From UBA4877 sp002399345 (GTDB lineage: Bacteria; Bacillota; Thermoanaerobacteria; Thermoanaerobacterales; UBA4877): DNA of 64,000 bases. A program made the translations under genes and the position numbers. The number at the start of each line of letters is the position of its first letter. Position 1 is the stretch's first letter. The stretch is from positions 1 through 64,000 of the forward strand of contig DAIORT010000011.1 in NCBI GenBank assembly GCA_036752905.1. The letters are read 5' to 3'. Shown here piece after piece: positions 35,042-44,378 of the stretch. The notes beneath the pieces were generated by a model, which ran no database searches, was not told the origin of the DNA, and worked only from the letters and a program-made list of their open reading frames with translations.

Positions 35042-35824
35042 ATGATTAGAGCAATGTGGACAGCAGCCTCGGGTATGCAGGCTCAGCAGCTTAATGTGGA
35101 TACCATAGCAAATAATCTGGCAAACGCGAATACCACTGCTTATAAAAAAGAAAGAGTAGAATTTAAAGACCTTTTATACCAGCAGCTGGCGAATGGTGAA
35201 GGCAAGCCGGTTAACCTGCAGGTAGGACATGGTGTAAAGCCCGGGGCTATTGTTAAGGATTTTGGCGGTGGCAGCCCTCAGGAGACTGATAATTCCTTGG
35301 ATTTGGCGATAGACGGGGACGGTTTTTTTACTGTCCTGGGTCCAAATGATAAAGAACTTTATACCAGGGACGGGAGTTTTAAATTGAGTGTGGACGGAGA
35401 TACCGTAATGTTTACAACATCCGATGGATATCCTGTTTTGGACAGCGGCGGCTCGGAAATATATTTTGATTCCGATCAAAAGGATATATCCGTATCAAAG
35501 CTTGGTATAATAAGTGTAAAAAATGAGGATGGTACTGATGAGGAAATTGGAAGGATAGGTACGGCAAGGTTTTTAAACCCTCAGGGATTGGAAGCTGCAG
35601 GGGACAATTTGTATGCAGCTACCACGGCTTCGGGTGAACCTGTATATGAAGATGAAACGGATACTACCAGTAATATAAATCAGGGATTTTTGGAGTCTTC
35701 TAATGTACAGGTTGTTAAGGAAATGGTGGATCTTATTACTGCACAGAGGGCATATGAGATAAACTCGAAGTCCATACAAACCTCTGATGAAATGCTCAGT
35801 ATTGCCGACAACCTTAAAAGGTAG
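35042..35824 (+). CDS. flgG: Flagellar basal-body rod protein FlgG/FlhP type
   Basis: A 260-residue paralogue of the preceding gene. MIRAMWTAASGMQAQQLNVD with NNLANANTTAYKKERVEF forms the N-terminal rod signature. DFGGGSPQETDNSLDLAID, FFTVLGPND and LYTRDGSFKLS follow, and the C-terminal LESSNVQVVKEMVDLITAQR with AYEINSKSIQTSDEML is strongly FlgG-like (distal rod). It could be named flhP from synteny with Bacillus. Its ribosome site GGGGG precedes the ATG. Confidence 0.9.
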   Translation: MIRAMWTAASGMQAQQLNVDTIANNLANANTTAYKKERVEFKDLLYQQLANGEGKPVNLQVGHGVKPGAIVKDFGGGSPQETDNSLDLAIDGDGFFTVLGPNDKELYTRDGSFKLSVDGDTVMFTTSDGYPVLDSGGSEIYFDSDQKDISVSKLGIISVKNEDGTDEEIGRIGTARFLNPQGLEAAGDNLYAATTASGEPVYEDETDTTSNINQGFLESSNVQVVKEMVDLITAQRAYEINSKSIQTSDEMLSIADNLKR

Positions 35825-35832
35825 TGATATAA

Positions 35833-36168
35833 TTGATAAATCCCATTGATAGTCTGGGTGTCCTGGACAGCATCGAGATAAAAAACAGTATGTCTAAACA
35901 AAAAGAGTTTGAGGAAATATTGGATGAAGCTGTAGATAAAAAAGACGACGAGGGCTTAAAACAAACCTGCAAGGACCTTGAGTCTGTGATGGTTTCCATG
36001 GTTATAAAGAATATGAGGGCTACGGTGCCGAAAGATGGCCTTTATGGAGATTCTTTGGGTACGGATGTGTTTACCTCCATGCTTGACGAGGAGTATGCTA
36101 AGGAAATCAGCGATGCAGGGGGATTCGGCCTGGCCGATATCCTTTATAAACAACTTAGTAATAAATAA
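35833..36168 (+). CDS. Rod-binding protein (FlgJ N-terminal domain-like)
   Basis: A 111-residue protein. LKQTCKDLESVMVSMVIKNM followed by RATVPKDGLYGDSLGTDVFT and MLDEEYAKEISDAGGFGLAD matches the rod-binding domain of FlgJ, without the muramidase domain of proteobacterial FlgJ. It caps or scaffolds the flagellar rod. The start is TTG at 35833 with a weak AAGGTAGTG upstream. It follows the two rod genes by 8 bp. Confidence 0.85.
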   Translation: MINPIDSLGVLDSIEIKNSMSKQKEFEEILDEAVDKKDDEGLKQTCKDLESVMVSMVIKNMRATVPKDGLYGDSLGTDVFTSMLDEEYAKEISDAGGFGLADILYKQLSNK

Positions 36169-36190
36169 TATGGTATGGGGTGTTATATAA

Positions 36191-36631
36191 ATGCTTGATA
36201 TAAACGAAATAGAAAAGCTCATACCTCATAGATTTCCTTTTTTGCTTATAGACCGGATACTGGAAATTGATGAAGGTAAAAGAGCTGTAGGAATAAAGAA
36301 TGTTACAATGAACGATTATTTTTTTCAGGGACATTTCCCGGGAAAACCTATTATGCCCGGTGTACTTATGATAGAGAGTATGGCCCAGCTGGGTGCTTGT
36401 GCACTTATGCAATCGGATAAGTTTAAAGGTAAGCTTCTCGTATTAACGGGAGTGAATAGGTGCAAATTCAGAGGTACCGTCATACCCGGGGATCAGATGA
36501 TGATAGAAATACAGTTTTCTGAAATGAAGATGGGAATGGGTAAAGGTAAAGGCAAAATAACTGTTGATGATAAGCTTATATGTGAAGCTGAGCTTATGTT
36601 TGCTGCAGTTGACAGCCAGGATGAAAAATAA
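36191..36631 (+). CDS. fabZ: 3-hydroxyacyl-[ACP] dehydratase
   Basis: A 146-residue hot-dog-fold enzyme of fatty acid elongation that dehydrates 3-hydroxyacyl-ACP. The motifs IEKLIPHRFPFLLIDRI and FFQGHFPGKPIMPGVLMIE are intact, with the catalytic His in GHFPG and Glu in MIESMAQ; so is RCKFRGTVIPGDQ. The last gene of the mbl-flagellar cluster, as in B. subtilis (ywpB). A weak terminator follows. Confidence 0.95.
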   Translation: MLDINEIEKLIPHRFPFLLIDRILEIDEGKRAVGIKNVTMNDYFFQGHFPGKPIMPGVLMIESMAQLGACALMQSDKFKGKLLVLTGVNRCKFRGTVIPGDQMMIEIQFSEMKMGMGKGKGKITVDDKLICEAELMFAAVDSQDEK

Positions 36632-36679
36632 TTAGTATAGCATTTTTAAATTTATAATTCGCATAAATTAATGGAGTAA

Positions 36680-36708
36680 AGTGGCTGCTGTATAAGCAGT
36701 CTTTTATT
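36680..36708 (+). terminator. Probable terminator after fabZ
   Basis: Stem GGCTGCT / AGCAGTC (one G-T pair) with a 6-nt loop, followed by TTTTATTTA. Confidence 0.55.
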
Positions 36709-36806
36709 TATGCCATACTTTTATTTAAAATAAGCAGGAATTTTTGATTTGATGTCGAATATATATAGATAAAAGATATACAAATTATGTGAGGTGGTTA
36801 ATAAGT

Positions 36807-37889
36807 ATGGCAAAAATAACTTTAAGTGTTATCAAAGCAGATGTAGGAGGTTTTGTAGGACATTCTTCAGTACATCAAAAACTTAAAGATAGGGCAAAAG
36901 AATATCTTGATGATAAAAAGGATATTCTCACAGACTATAATGTACTGTCCGTGGGTGATGATATCGAACTTATAATGACTCACAGAAAAGGCGTTAATAA
37001 TAGCGAAATACATCAGCTTGCATGGGATACCTTTAAATCATGTACGGAGGTGGCAAAAGAACTTAAACTATACGGTGCAGGGCAGGATTTGCTTGAGGAT
37101 GCTTTTTCCGGCAACATAAGAGGCCTTGGGCCGGGGGTTGCAGAAATGGAGTTTGAGGAAAGGAAAAGTGAACCGGTAATTATATACATGGCTGATAAAA
37201 CTGAACCGGGAGCTTGGAATTTCCCACTTTATAAAGTATTTGCCGATCCATTTAATACAATAGGGCTTGTTCTGGATCCTAAAATGCATGACGGGTTTAA
37301 ATTTGAAATACTCGATTTAAGGGAACACAAAACCATACATCTAAGTTCTCCAGAGGATATTTATGATATACTTCTGCTTATCGGGTCTCCCGGGAGATAT
37401 TGTGTTAAATCCGTAAGTAGCAAAAAAGGTGAATTGGTCTCCGTGTCATCAACTCAGACCATGAATTACATTGCTGGTAGATACATCGGCAAGGATGACC
37501 CGGTGATGATGATAAGAACCCAGAATGGCTTTCCGGCCGTGGGTGAAGCACTGGAGCCCTTTGCTAATCCGCATATTGTTGCAGGCTGGATGAGGGGATG
37601 CCATAATGCACCACTTATACCCGTAGCTATTGACCAGGCCAGGCCGACAAGATTTGACGGACCGCCGAGGGTTGTAGCCGCAGGTTATCAGATATGCGAC
37701 GGTAAGCTTGAAGGACCGCAGGATATGTTTGCCGATATGGCTTTTGACAATGCGAGGAAAAAGGGACTGGATATAGCCGATACGTTAAGGCAGCTCGGAC
37801 CCTTTGAACCTCACCGGTTGCCGCTGGAGGATCTGGAGTATACAACCCTGCCGCTCGTTCTTAAAAAATTTGGGAATAATGTGGAATAG
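36807..37889 (+). CDS. fbp: Fructose-1,6-bisphosphate aldolase/phosphatase (class V FBPase)
   Basis: A 360-residue bifunctional gluconeogenic enzyme of the archaeal and deep-branching bacterial type. It condenses DHAP with GAP and dephosphorylates the product to fructose-6-phosphate. The opening KITLSVIKADVGGFVGHSSV, DDIELIMTHRKG, IYMADKTEPGAWNFPLYKVF with the Schiff-base Lys region and metal-binding Asp residues, and FANPHIVAGWMRGCHNAPLI with PVAIDQARPTRFDGPPRV are family hallmarks. ATG 36807 is chosen: GAGGTGG lies 9 bases upstream. It makes a heat-labile triose pathway short and is typical of thermophilic anaerobes. Confidence 0.93.
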   Translation: MAKITLSVIKADVGGFVGHSSVHQKLKDRAKEYLDDKKDILTDYNVLSVGDDIELIMTHRKGVNNSEIHQLAWDTFKSCTEVAKELKLYGAGQDLLEDAFSGNIRGLGPGVAEMEFEERKSEPVIIYMADKTEPGAWNFPLYKVFADPFNTIGLVLDPKMHDGFKFEILDLREHKTIHLSSPEDIYDILLLIGSPGRYCVKSVSSKKGELVSVSSTQTMNYIAGRYIGKDDPVMMIRTQNGFPAVGEALEPFANPHIVAGWMRGCHNAPLIPVAIDQARPTRFDGPPRVVAAGYQICDGKLEGPQDMFADMAFDNARKKGLDIADTLRQLGPFEPHRLPLEDLEYTTLPLVLKKFGNNVE

Positions 37890-37972
37890 TTTTTAGATGT
37901 TGACATACCGGATACAGTGTGGTAAACCTATGTCAAAAGTAACTTATTAATGTACGGATATAGGTGATATGA

Positions 37973-38353
37973 ATGAATTACACTTGTTTATCAATTGCAC
38001 AGCCTTTTGCGAGTGCTATTATATTAGGTGTGAAAACAATTGAAGTCAGGGGATGGTCTACAAAATACCGTGGCCCGATCATGATATGTTCAACAGCCCG
38101 TGATTTTCTCCTTGAAGGAGAGGGCGATGAGGAAGATGAAGTATTGCCGGGCGGAGTCGCGCTGGGCCTGGTCGATCTAACCGATGTTAGACCATTTAGA
38201 GTAACTGACTGTGAAGCTGCAGTCATGTTTGAAGATGATTTTGAAGAAGGTATGTATGCATGGGTTTTAGAAAACCCACGACAGATAGAACCAATAGAAA
38301 ACAAAGGTCAACAACGGTTGTATCATAGGGACTTTGATCCGGTTTTTGTATAA
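37973..38353 (+). CDS. ASCH-domain protein
   Basis: A 126-residue protein. The start LSIAQPFASAIILGVKTIEV, then RGWSTKYRGPIMICSTAR, GLVDLTDVRPF and FAWVLEN-like MYAWVLENPRQIEPIENKGQ are the standard elements of ASCH domains: a beta-barrel of the PUA fold thought to bind RNA or modified nucleotides. An acidic insertion (GEGDEEDEV) lies at about residues 50-58. Function unknown. It converges with the next gene with only 4 bp between the stops. Confidence 0.85.
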   Translation: MNYTCLSIAQPFASAIILGVKTIEVRGWSTKYRGPIMICSTARDFLLEGEGDEEDEVLPGGVALGLVDLTDVRPFRVTDCEAAVMFEDDFEEGMYAWVLENPRQIEPIENKGQQRLYHRDFDPVFV

Positions 38354-38357
38354 GTGC

Positions 38358-38861
38358 TTATTTGTTTGTTGTATCTTGTGACGAAATAACATTTTTAAGG
38401 TCTTGCATGTATCGCTCTATTTTTGTTATCATACTGTTATACAGCAGGACCTCTTTTTCGTTTTTTTGAATAGATGATGTGATGGTAGACATAACATCGG
38501 CGAATATATTATCCATAGTGATATAATCCTCAATGTTCTGCGCATCTAGTTGGGTTTCACTAACTTTTCCATCAGCAAGTGTATAAAGTATTATTTTCCT
38601 ATCTGGTTTTAAAATAATCTTTTCTTCTATACCTCTGTCCTTTATTATTATTCCTTCACCAAGCTCGTATAATTTACCGCTATAACTTCTTAAAGATATT
38701 TTATCCTTCCAAACATACTTTTTTAATGTAAAATAGATATCTTTAATATTTTCAAGACTACGATTGATGATATCCTTTAATTTAGCTTCAGCATTTTGTT
38801 TTTGTGTTTCTGTTTCTTCTAGTCGATCCATTAAATTTTTTAATTCACCTATATTATCCAT
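38358..38861 (-). CDS. Hypothetical protein with N-terminal coiled coil
   Basis: A 167-residue protein I do not recognise. Residues 1-45 are a charged coiled coil (LMDRLEETETQKQNAEAKL). The middle (YVWKDKISLRSYSGKLYELG to KIILYTLADGKVSETQL) looks beta-rich, and the end is helical. No signal peptide or membrane segment. AGGTGATAAA precedes the ATG. Confidence 0.65.
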   Translation of the reverse strand: MDNIGELKNLMDRLEETETQKQNAEAKLKDIINRSLENIKDIYFTLKKYVWKDKISLRSYSGKLYELGEGIIIKDRGIEEKIILKPDRKIILYTLADGKVSETQLDAQNIEDYITMDNIFADVMSTITSSIQKNEKEVLLYNSMITKIERYMQDLKNVISSQDTTNK

Positions 38862-39051
38862 TTTATCACCTGCTATTAGATTGTCCCCATAAATTTGTAT
38901 TATTCACGGCACAAATATCATTTCTTTGCCAAGGTGGTATAATATTTATCCTTGATGAATTTTAACATAAAGACGTCACCCTTTTCAAACATCCCCAAGG
39001 TTTTGAAGTGGAATAATCAACCGATAGTCCTTTTAATTTTGGAGGTATAAG

Positions 39052-39207
39052 GTGGCCATACTGATATCTATAATCCTTTTGGTAGGCCTGGTCGAATTCA
39101 AAACTTTTTACGGTGGGTATCCGACGTCCGCATTATTAACCTTCGGATGGTTACTTGTAATAGCTGATATTACAATATCTATCTTATTGGGTAGAAAATT
39201 GGGATAA
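39052..39207 (+). CDS. Small membrane protein, 51 residues
   Basis: GTG start 5 bases after GGAGGTATAA. The protein MAILISIILLVGLVEFKTFY continues with GGYPTSALLTFGWLLVIADI and ends LLGRKLG. It has two hydrophobic segments and resembles no family that I can name. Coding status rests on the strong ribosome site and the consistent hydrophobic profile. Confidence 0.55.
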   Translation: MAILISIILLVGLVEFKTFYGGYPTSALLTFGWLLVIADITISILLGRKLG

Positions 39208-39307
39208 GATTGTGCCCATAGGCATGAAGTACATGCGGTCTTTCAATTTTTGTGTGATAAGCAAAACATTCCTGCATATAATTTAGTAAGATAGGAGACT
39301 TGATTAT

Positions 39308-39451
39308 ATGGATGGGGGACTTGAAACGGTTGTTGTTATATTTGTAATAGCAACAGGAATTCTATATGCTGTATTTTCGTTTTTGCCTCTTATGTATAAT
39401 AAAGATTATGATAAAGATAAAGATGTGAATAAGAGATATCAAGATAAATAA
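39308..39451 (+). CDS. Small membrane protein, 47 residues
   Basis: ATG with TAGGAGAC upstream. MDGGLETVVVIFVIATGILY continues AVFSFLPLMYN and ends in a charged tail of K/D repeats (KDYDKDKDVNKRYQDK). One membrane helix with the N-terminus probably outside. No family recognised. Confidence 0.5.
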   Translation: MDGGLETVVVIFVIATGILYAVFSFLPLMYNKDYDKDKDVNKRYQDK

Positions 39452-39476
39452 TCCGCATTCTGGATTATTTTTTTAA
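39446..39476 (+). terminator. Probable terminator
   Basis: Stem TAATCC / GGATTA with a 7-nt loop and a TTTTTTT tail, overlapping the stop of the 47-residue protein. Confidence 0.55.
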
Positions 39477-39544
39477 ATTTTTTTAAAAAATACTTTACAG
39501 AAGGAAAAACTTTTCCTATAATATATATATGAAATATAAAGGGG

Positions 39545-40549
39545 ATGATTGATATTAAAATTACAATAAAGGATGTGGCAAAAAGAGCAGGGGTTTCAAT
39601 ATCGACGGTATCCAGAGTTATTAATGACAGCAAGCCGGTTTCCGATGAAGTTAAACAACGGGTCCTGGATGCTATAAGAGACACGAATTATAGGCCTAAT
39701 CAACTGGCAAGGGGCCTTGTTTTGAGGAAATCCAATATTATCGGTATGATAATACCCGATATTGCTAATCCGTATTATGCGGCCATAGTAGAAGGCGCTG
39801 AAGAAATAGCTAATACCTATGGATATACCTTACTTTTATGCAATACACATGGTGAGCTGGATAAGGAAATCGAATACCTGAATTTAATGGCGGACAAGCA
39901 GGCGGATGGACTGCTGTTTATGACGGGAAAATTAAAATCCGAGCATGAGGTATGGTTCAAAGATGCTGATATTAAAACCTGTTTTATAAATCTTTATTCC
40001 CGTAAGCTTGATGTACCAATGGTAAGTATTGATAATTACAATGCGGTATCGGAGGCTGTCGAGTTTTTAATTAATAACGGCCATAAAAATATCGGCTTAC
40101 TTTATGCACCGGATGTGGATGACCTTCTCCAGGAAGAAAGGATAAGAGCTTATAAAGAAATACTTAATAACCATGGGATCAGCTATAATGAAGATATTGT
40201 AAAAGAGTGCCGGTTCAGTATTGAGAGTGGTTATAACAGGACAAAAGATTTGCTAAAAGACAGTAAAATTGACGCATTATTATCGACCAATGATATGGCT
40301 GCTATAGGTGCCATGAGGGCAGTGCTGGATATGGGATATAAAATTCCTGAGGACATCTCGGTTATGGGGTTTGATGATATAAACTTCTCCGAATACTATA
40401 AACCGTCACTTACTACAATAAAACAGCCTACATATGATATGGGCGCTGTTGCTACCAGGATGGTAATAAAACTCATTCTTGGTGAACATGTAGAAAAAAT
40501 GGTTCTTCTCCCGCATGAACTTGTGAGGAGAGAATCAACAGAAAAGTGA
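39545..40549 (+). CDS. LacI-family transcriptional regulator
   Basis: A 334-residue repressor or activator. The N-terminal helix-turn-helix ITIKDVAKRAGVSISTVSRV is followed by the hinge RPNQLARGLVLRKSN. The periplasmic-binding-protein-like effector domain runs from NIIGMIIPDIANPYYAAIVE to ISVMGFDDINFSEYYKPSLT. It might be a CcpA-type or a local sugar regulator; no sugar genes adjoin. The ATG at 39545 directly abuts the AAAGGGG, so a non-canonical start such as ATT 39554 just downstream is conceivable. Confidence 0.85.
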   Translation: MIDIKITIKDVAKRAGVSISTVSRVINDSKPVSDEVKQRVLDAIRDTNYRPNQLARGLVLRKSNIIGMIIPDIANPYYAAIVEGAEEIANTYGYTLLLCNTHGELDKEIEYLNLMADKQADGLLFMTGKLKSEHEVWFKDADIKTCFINLYSRKLDVPMVSIDNYNAVSEAVEFLINNGHKNIGLLYAPDVDDLLQEERIRAYKEILNNHGISYNEDIVKECRFSIESGYNRTKDLLKDSKIDALLSTNDMAAIGAMRAVLDMGYKIPEDISVMGFDDINFSEYYKPSLTTIKQPTYDMGAVATRMVIKLILGEHVEKMVLLPHELVRRESTEK

Positions 40550-40588
40550 CAATGATTTATATACTGTGCTGGAATAACGTGCGAGATA

Positions 40589-41134
40589 TTAGGTAACGGA
40601 TTTCAATATACCGCTGCATATCATTTCAGCCATGTTTACTATTAAGTCCAGCCTTATATTATGAAGGTTGTATGAATTATATTCATCGACTATGCCGACA
40701 ATCGATATGTCTCCCACAGCAGGCAGTGTTTTACCGACTCCTTTGCCGGGATACAGAGGTCTATTAGTTAATACAACCTTACCTACGTTTATAGTTTCGC
40801 CCAGGCATGCATCTACAGCTATAATATTACTATGTGGATGCCTTTTTTTAATTTCCTTTAAGATGTGATATAGATTAATTGCATGGACAGGGTTTTCTAA
40901 GGTACCATATACGGGGCCTGGATAAGAGTTTTTCTTTAAAAAATAGCCGACAAAAGGGCCGAGGGAATCACCTATCCACTTATCTGTACCTATGCACAAT
41001 ATCAATGTACGTGGATCTATATAGTTTTTTAGGAATTTGGACATCAATATAATGGAATCTTTATTTTTATAATTGACTCTTACTTCCAAAGCGCCATCGC
41101 CTCTAAGATGTATAATTTGTACCATGCTACGCAA
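40589..41134 (-). CDS. yyaC: YyaC-like sporulation protein (GPR/HybD-like protease fold)
   Basis: A protein of about 181 residues. LILCIGTDKWIGDSLGPFVG (about residues 44-63), VYGTLENPVHAINL, IIAVDACLGE and PAVGDISIVGIVD are the conserved stretches of the YyaC family, found only in endospore formers and related in fold to GPR spore protease and hydrogenase-maturation proteases. Starts: TTG at 41134 has AAGG seven bases upstream; ATG at 41125 is further away. Specific role in sporulation is unknown. Confidence 0.82.
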   Translation of the reverse strand: MRSMVQIIHLRGDGALEVRVNYKNKDSIILMSKFLKNYIDPRTLILCIGTDKWIGDSLGPFVGYFLKKNSYPGPVYGTLENPVHAINLYHILKEIKKRHPHSNIIAVDACLGETINVGKVVLTNRPLYPGKGVGKTLPAVGDISIVGIVDEYNSYNLHNIRLDLIVNMAEMICSGILKSVT

Positions 41135-41160
41135 TACTTTACCTTGAGGTGTTTATTATA

Positions 41161-41790
41161 ATGAATGCTGAAGAATGCGGCAAAGGAATAATTATCGTAA
41201 CAACAGTTATCTCTATTATATTTATGCTTAACTTGAAGATAAGTTACAATGCCGAAGGTATGATGCTACCTGAAGAAGAGAAGACCGAGAAACAAATAAG
41301 CATTAAAGATAGAGAAACTTATGCAGGTAGGAAAGAGTCTGATACTGATAAATACGTAATACATAGCGGAGATATCAAGAATAAGGGGCAGATAACTGCT
41401 GATACCCAATCAAAAAATAATGATAAAAGCAAGAACTTAAAAGAAGAAAAATTTAGTGAGTGTAAACCGAATTGGTCAGAGATTGAGAAAAGAGTGAAAG
41501 AAAAAAGAACCAATGATTATTCTTTTAAGAGTTTAAATATAAAGGCTAATGATATTAACATAATGATAAAAGCAATGCCGGTAACTGATAAAAGGGAATG
41601 CATTAATATAATATCAAATCTGGATAAGAAGGATATCAAAACAATAGTTGACTTATACCGTGACGGGGTTTCTTATGATGATGAAATAATAATAAAAAAT
41701 ATCGTTAAAAATGCATTAGATAAGGATGATTATGAGAAACTTAAGAACGTTGCCGAGGCTGTATACATTAATAATAAGAGTAACAAATAA
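41161..41790 (+). CDS. Hypothetical membrane-anchored protein
   Basis: About 209 residues from ATG 41161 (GAGGTG 10 bases upstream; a GTG at 41149 overlaps that site). One N-terminal membrane helix (GIIIVTTVISIIFMLNLKIS) is followed by a long charged, probably disordered stretch. A helical C-terminal domain (IKANDINIMIKAMPVTDKRE to VKNALDKDDYEKLKNVAEA) completes it. Divergent from yyaC. No family recognised; pairing with yyaC hints at sporulation, which is only inference. Confidence 0.6.
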   Translation: MNAEECGKGIIIVTTVISIIFMLNLKISYNAEGMMLPEEEKTEKQISIKDRETYAGRKESDTDKYVIHSGDIKNKGQITADTQSKNNDKSKNLKEEKFSECKPNWSEIEKRVKEKRTNDYSFKSLNIKANDINIMIKAMPVTDKRECINIISNLDKKDIKTIVDLYRDGVSYDDEIIIKNIVKNALDKDDYEKLKNVAEAVYINNKSNK

Positions 41791-41818
41791 AAAACAGCGG
41801 GATTGCCCGCTGTTTAAG
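41789..41818. terminator. Bidirectional terminator between convergent genes
   Basis: Perfect 9-bp stem AACAGCGGG / CCCGCTGTT with a 4-nt loop. A-rich on the left (AAATAAAA) and T-rich on the right. Confidence 0.7.
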
Positions 41819-41822
41819 AGTC

Positions 41823-44138
41823 TTATTTAAGGTTGTTCTTTTGATAATATACATTGCTACCATCTACCTCAATTAAAGCATACGGTATATCGTTTCCACT
41901 TGAATTTGCCGGCTGACCAACTCCTATATACCTTATTTCATCATTTAAAGCGGTATAAAATTGGCTGTTCTGATATAGGATCCAGACATTTTTTCCTGAT
42001 TCTTTTTTAAAGCTTTTTAAAGTATTTTCAAAAAGCGCCGCTTCTCTTTGATCGGTAAAGCCATTACTTCCCCATACCGGTGTAGGCAGTACGATAAAAA
42101 TATTTGTTCCTTTTGCAGAATCTAGATAATCTTTTAATTTAAACCATTGTTGAGCATCTGTGGTTCTGATACCGCCCTTGGAAGAGTCTAAGACTATAAA
42201 GCTGGAGTTTCTAAAATTATATAGACCGGGGCTGTCGATTGACAAAGATGGTACTTTGAGGTTACCCGATTGTTTTGCGCCTTTACCAAAAAATACTGCA
42301 AAAGAAGATTCGCAGTTTGCTTTGTCTATAGCGTCATTTAAAGCAGCGTCATTATCTGCTTGTCCGTAAACAAAAATGTTGTATGAATCTAAATCATCTT
42401 TAGTTTCAATTTTTTTGTTATATGGATCAACATTTTCAAGCTGTGCATTATTAGGTGTTTCCGTTTGATCTGCAGATTTGCCTACCGTAACGGGTATATT
42501 CAGATATACATTGCCGAACATAGCTTTTATATATCCTACAGTATTGGCATTTCCTGATGTAAATGTCCCATTTCGCACTGTTCCTATTTTACCACTGGCC
42601 GACCAATTAATTTTATCAGCCGGTATTAACGCTGTGTAACCATTTTTGTCTTTGCCGTATATTCCTATTTTAGTTTTTGAGTTAAATCCTGTGTTAATCT
42701 TGTTTATATTAGATTTAAGGATGATAGGTTTGTCTAGTACTTTAATATTAGTCTGCTCTTCTATGCCGTCATATTTTACAGTTAATGATGCATCACCTAC
42801 AGCAGAAGGTTCAAACCTGTTTTTATCAAATGTTCCTTCCACTCCTTGCAAACTAAACTGAATGTTAGCCATATCGACATCTATTGGATTGTATCCTTCA
42901 TCATAAGCTTGCACGTTAATATCACCGTAGGTTCCGGCAAACAAATTACCGGGCCCTTTTACCTTTAATCCTTTAATTGATCCTTGCGGTGCTGTATTAA
43001 ACATGCCTATTGCAGTGGTTACCTTTCTTTCTTGACCGTCGGAGGGATTATTTACGGTTTTAATTTCTCTCTCGCCTAAAGATCTTACTGTCATTGTAGT
43101 TGATCCTCCGCCGTCTAAGTTCAAGGCATTAAATGCTCCTAAATCATGCATAAGCTTTGCCATGTCTTTTTCCGTTAAACCTATGGATTTTCCGTTTCTA
43201 CCATCTACTGTTACAAGAAAGAGTTTGCTACCATCCTTGTTTGAGCCGATAGCTGTTCTTGCAGTAGGCTTAGGTGAAGGATCGTGAGTGATCGGCGTTA
43301 TGGCGCCGTCTTTTACGAGCATTGTGCCGCCGCTTATGGACAATTGTAAATCTTTATAACCCGGATTGGTGGATATATTTATATTTACCTTATCTCCAGG
43401 TATAAGCATTGACAATTTTGCAGCGTTATTGCCGTTGGCAACGATGGCATAATTCCCCTCGGTTATGGATGTTTTCGGTTTATCATTTCTGACTTCTATG
43501 ACGGTTCCATCTTTGTAGACTATAACCTCCGTATGTTTCTGCTTGTTTTTGGGACCGGGTGTTTGTCCCCAGTGGCTGTCATAGAGACTTAGATATTGGC
43601 CGTTAGAAGCCTTATTGTATGTAGCAACAGGTATGGTCTCACCGCTCGGCATATCCATACTTATGTTGTAAGTCCAATAGTCAAGAAATGCGTTGCCTTT
43701 ATTATCTAAATTAAAACTGCTTAATTTACCATAAAGGTTTTTATCAGGCGGTGCGGAAATTAATTTGCCTTTGGAGACTATTTGCCCTATCGGGCTGCCG
43801 GTTTTTGTGTCAAAGAAATCGGCATTAATGGCCGCTACGGCACCGGTCTGTTTTGCCATGTCGGATACAGTGGAAGTCTTGCCAAGGCCCTCATTTCCAT
43901 ATAGCACATCAATACTGTTGTCCTTATTGCTGAAGTCAACCTCAAGCGTATTGATGTCCAGCCAGCCGGATGTAGTGAATCTTGCAGTAGAAGTATGCTT
44001 TATTCCCTCAGATAAGATTTCGCTGCTTGTTTCATCATTGATGATATCAAAACTGTTGGCATAAACAGTAGAGATAAGAGGATTAAATAAGAGCAGCAGA
44101 GAAACTGCCAAAGCATAAATCCTTTTACGAAATTTCAT
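41823..44138 (-). CDS. Secreted phosphodiester glycosidase (NAGPA-like) family protein
   Basis: A 771-residue secreted protein with signal peptide MKFRKRIYALAVSLLLLFNP. Residues about 40-385 form the NAGPA-like catalytic domain: GAVAAINADFFDTKTGSPIG, ARTAIGSNKDGSKLFLVTVD and MHDLGAFNALNLDGGGSTTM, the last being the family signature. Two Ig-like segments follow (about 388-470 and 475-560). The C-terminal region (about 590-770) looks like a calcineurin-like or unknown domain (NIFVYGQADNDAALNDAIDK, GNDIPYALIEVDGSNVYYQK). Such enzymes cleave phosphodiester-linked sugars, e.g. in wall polymers. GAGGTGATTAT precedes the ATG. Confidence 0.85.
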   Translation of the reverse strand: MKFRKRIYALAVSLLLLFNPLISTVYANSFDIINDETSSEILSEGIKHTSTARFTTSGWLDINTLEVDFSNKDNSIDVLYGNEGLGKTSTVSDMAKQTGAVAAINADFFDTKTGSPIGQIVSKGKLISAPPDKNLYGKLSSFNLDNKGNAFLDYWTYNISMDMPSGETIPVATYNKASNGQYLSLYDSHWGQTPGPKNKQKHTEVIVYKDGTVIEVRNDKPKTSITEGNYAIVANGNNAAKLSMLIPGDKVNINISTNPGYKDLQLSISGGTMLVKDGAITPITHDPSPKPTARTAIGSNKDGSKLFLVTVDGRNGKSIGLTEKDMAKLMHDLGAFNALNLDGGGSTTMTVRSLGEREIKTVNNPSDGQERKVTTAIGMFNTAPQGSIKGLKVKGPGNLFAGTYGDINVQAYDEGYNPIDVDMANIQFSLQGVEGTFDKNRFEPSAVGDASLTVKYDGIEEQTNIKVLDKPIILKSNINKINTGFNSKTKIGIYGKDKNGYTALIPADKINWSASGKIGTVRNGTFTSGNANTVGYIKAMFGNVYLNIPVTVGKSADQTETPNNAQLENVDPYNKKIETKDDLDSYNIFVYGQADNDAALNDAIDKANCESSFAVFFGKGAKQSGNLKVPSLSIDSPGLYNFRNSSFIVLDSSKGGIRTTDAQQWFKLKDYLDSAKGTNIFIVLPTPVWGSNGFTDQREAALFENTLKSFKKESGKNVWILYQNSQFYTALNDEIRYIGVGQPANSSGNDIPYALIEVDGSNVYYQKNNLK

Positions 44139-44321
44139 ATAATCACCTCATTTAGACTGCTTTATATATAATTATAACCTTAATAGAGCGGCATTTGGGT
44201 TACAATTGGGTTACAATTTGGCTGTATATTTAATAGCAATGTATTCCAGCGATTTTTTAAGAAAATGGTAGATATGGCATTGTAATATGGCATATATAAG
44301 TTATTTGGCGTAATTTGATCA

Positions 44322-44350
44322 TTGTGTATAAAGGCCAATCAACGTATAAT
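44322..44350 (+). promoter_or_regulatory. Sigma-A promoter of the tRNA cluster
   Basis: TTGTGT at 44322, 17-bp spacer, consensus TATAAT at 44345, 28 bp before tRNA-Pro. Confidence 0.6.
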
Positions 44351-44378
44351 AGACACTGTTAAATGAACGCCTTGCAAA

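Noticed and set aside
38862..39051. Gene upstream of the 51-codon frame
   Set aside because: No frame with a start, ribosome site and length worth reporting.
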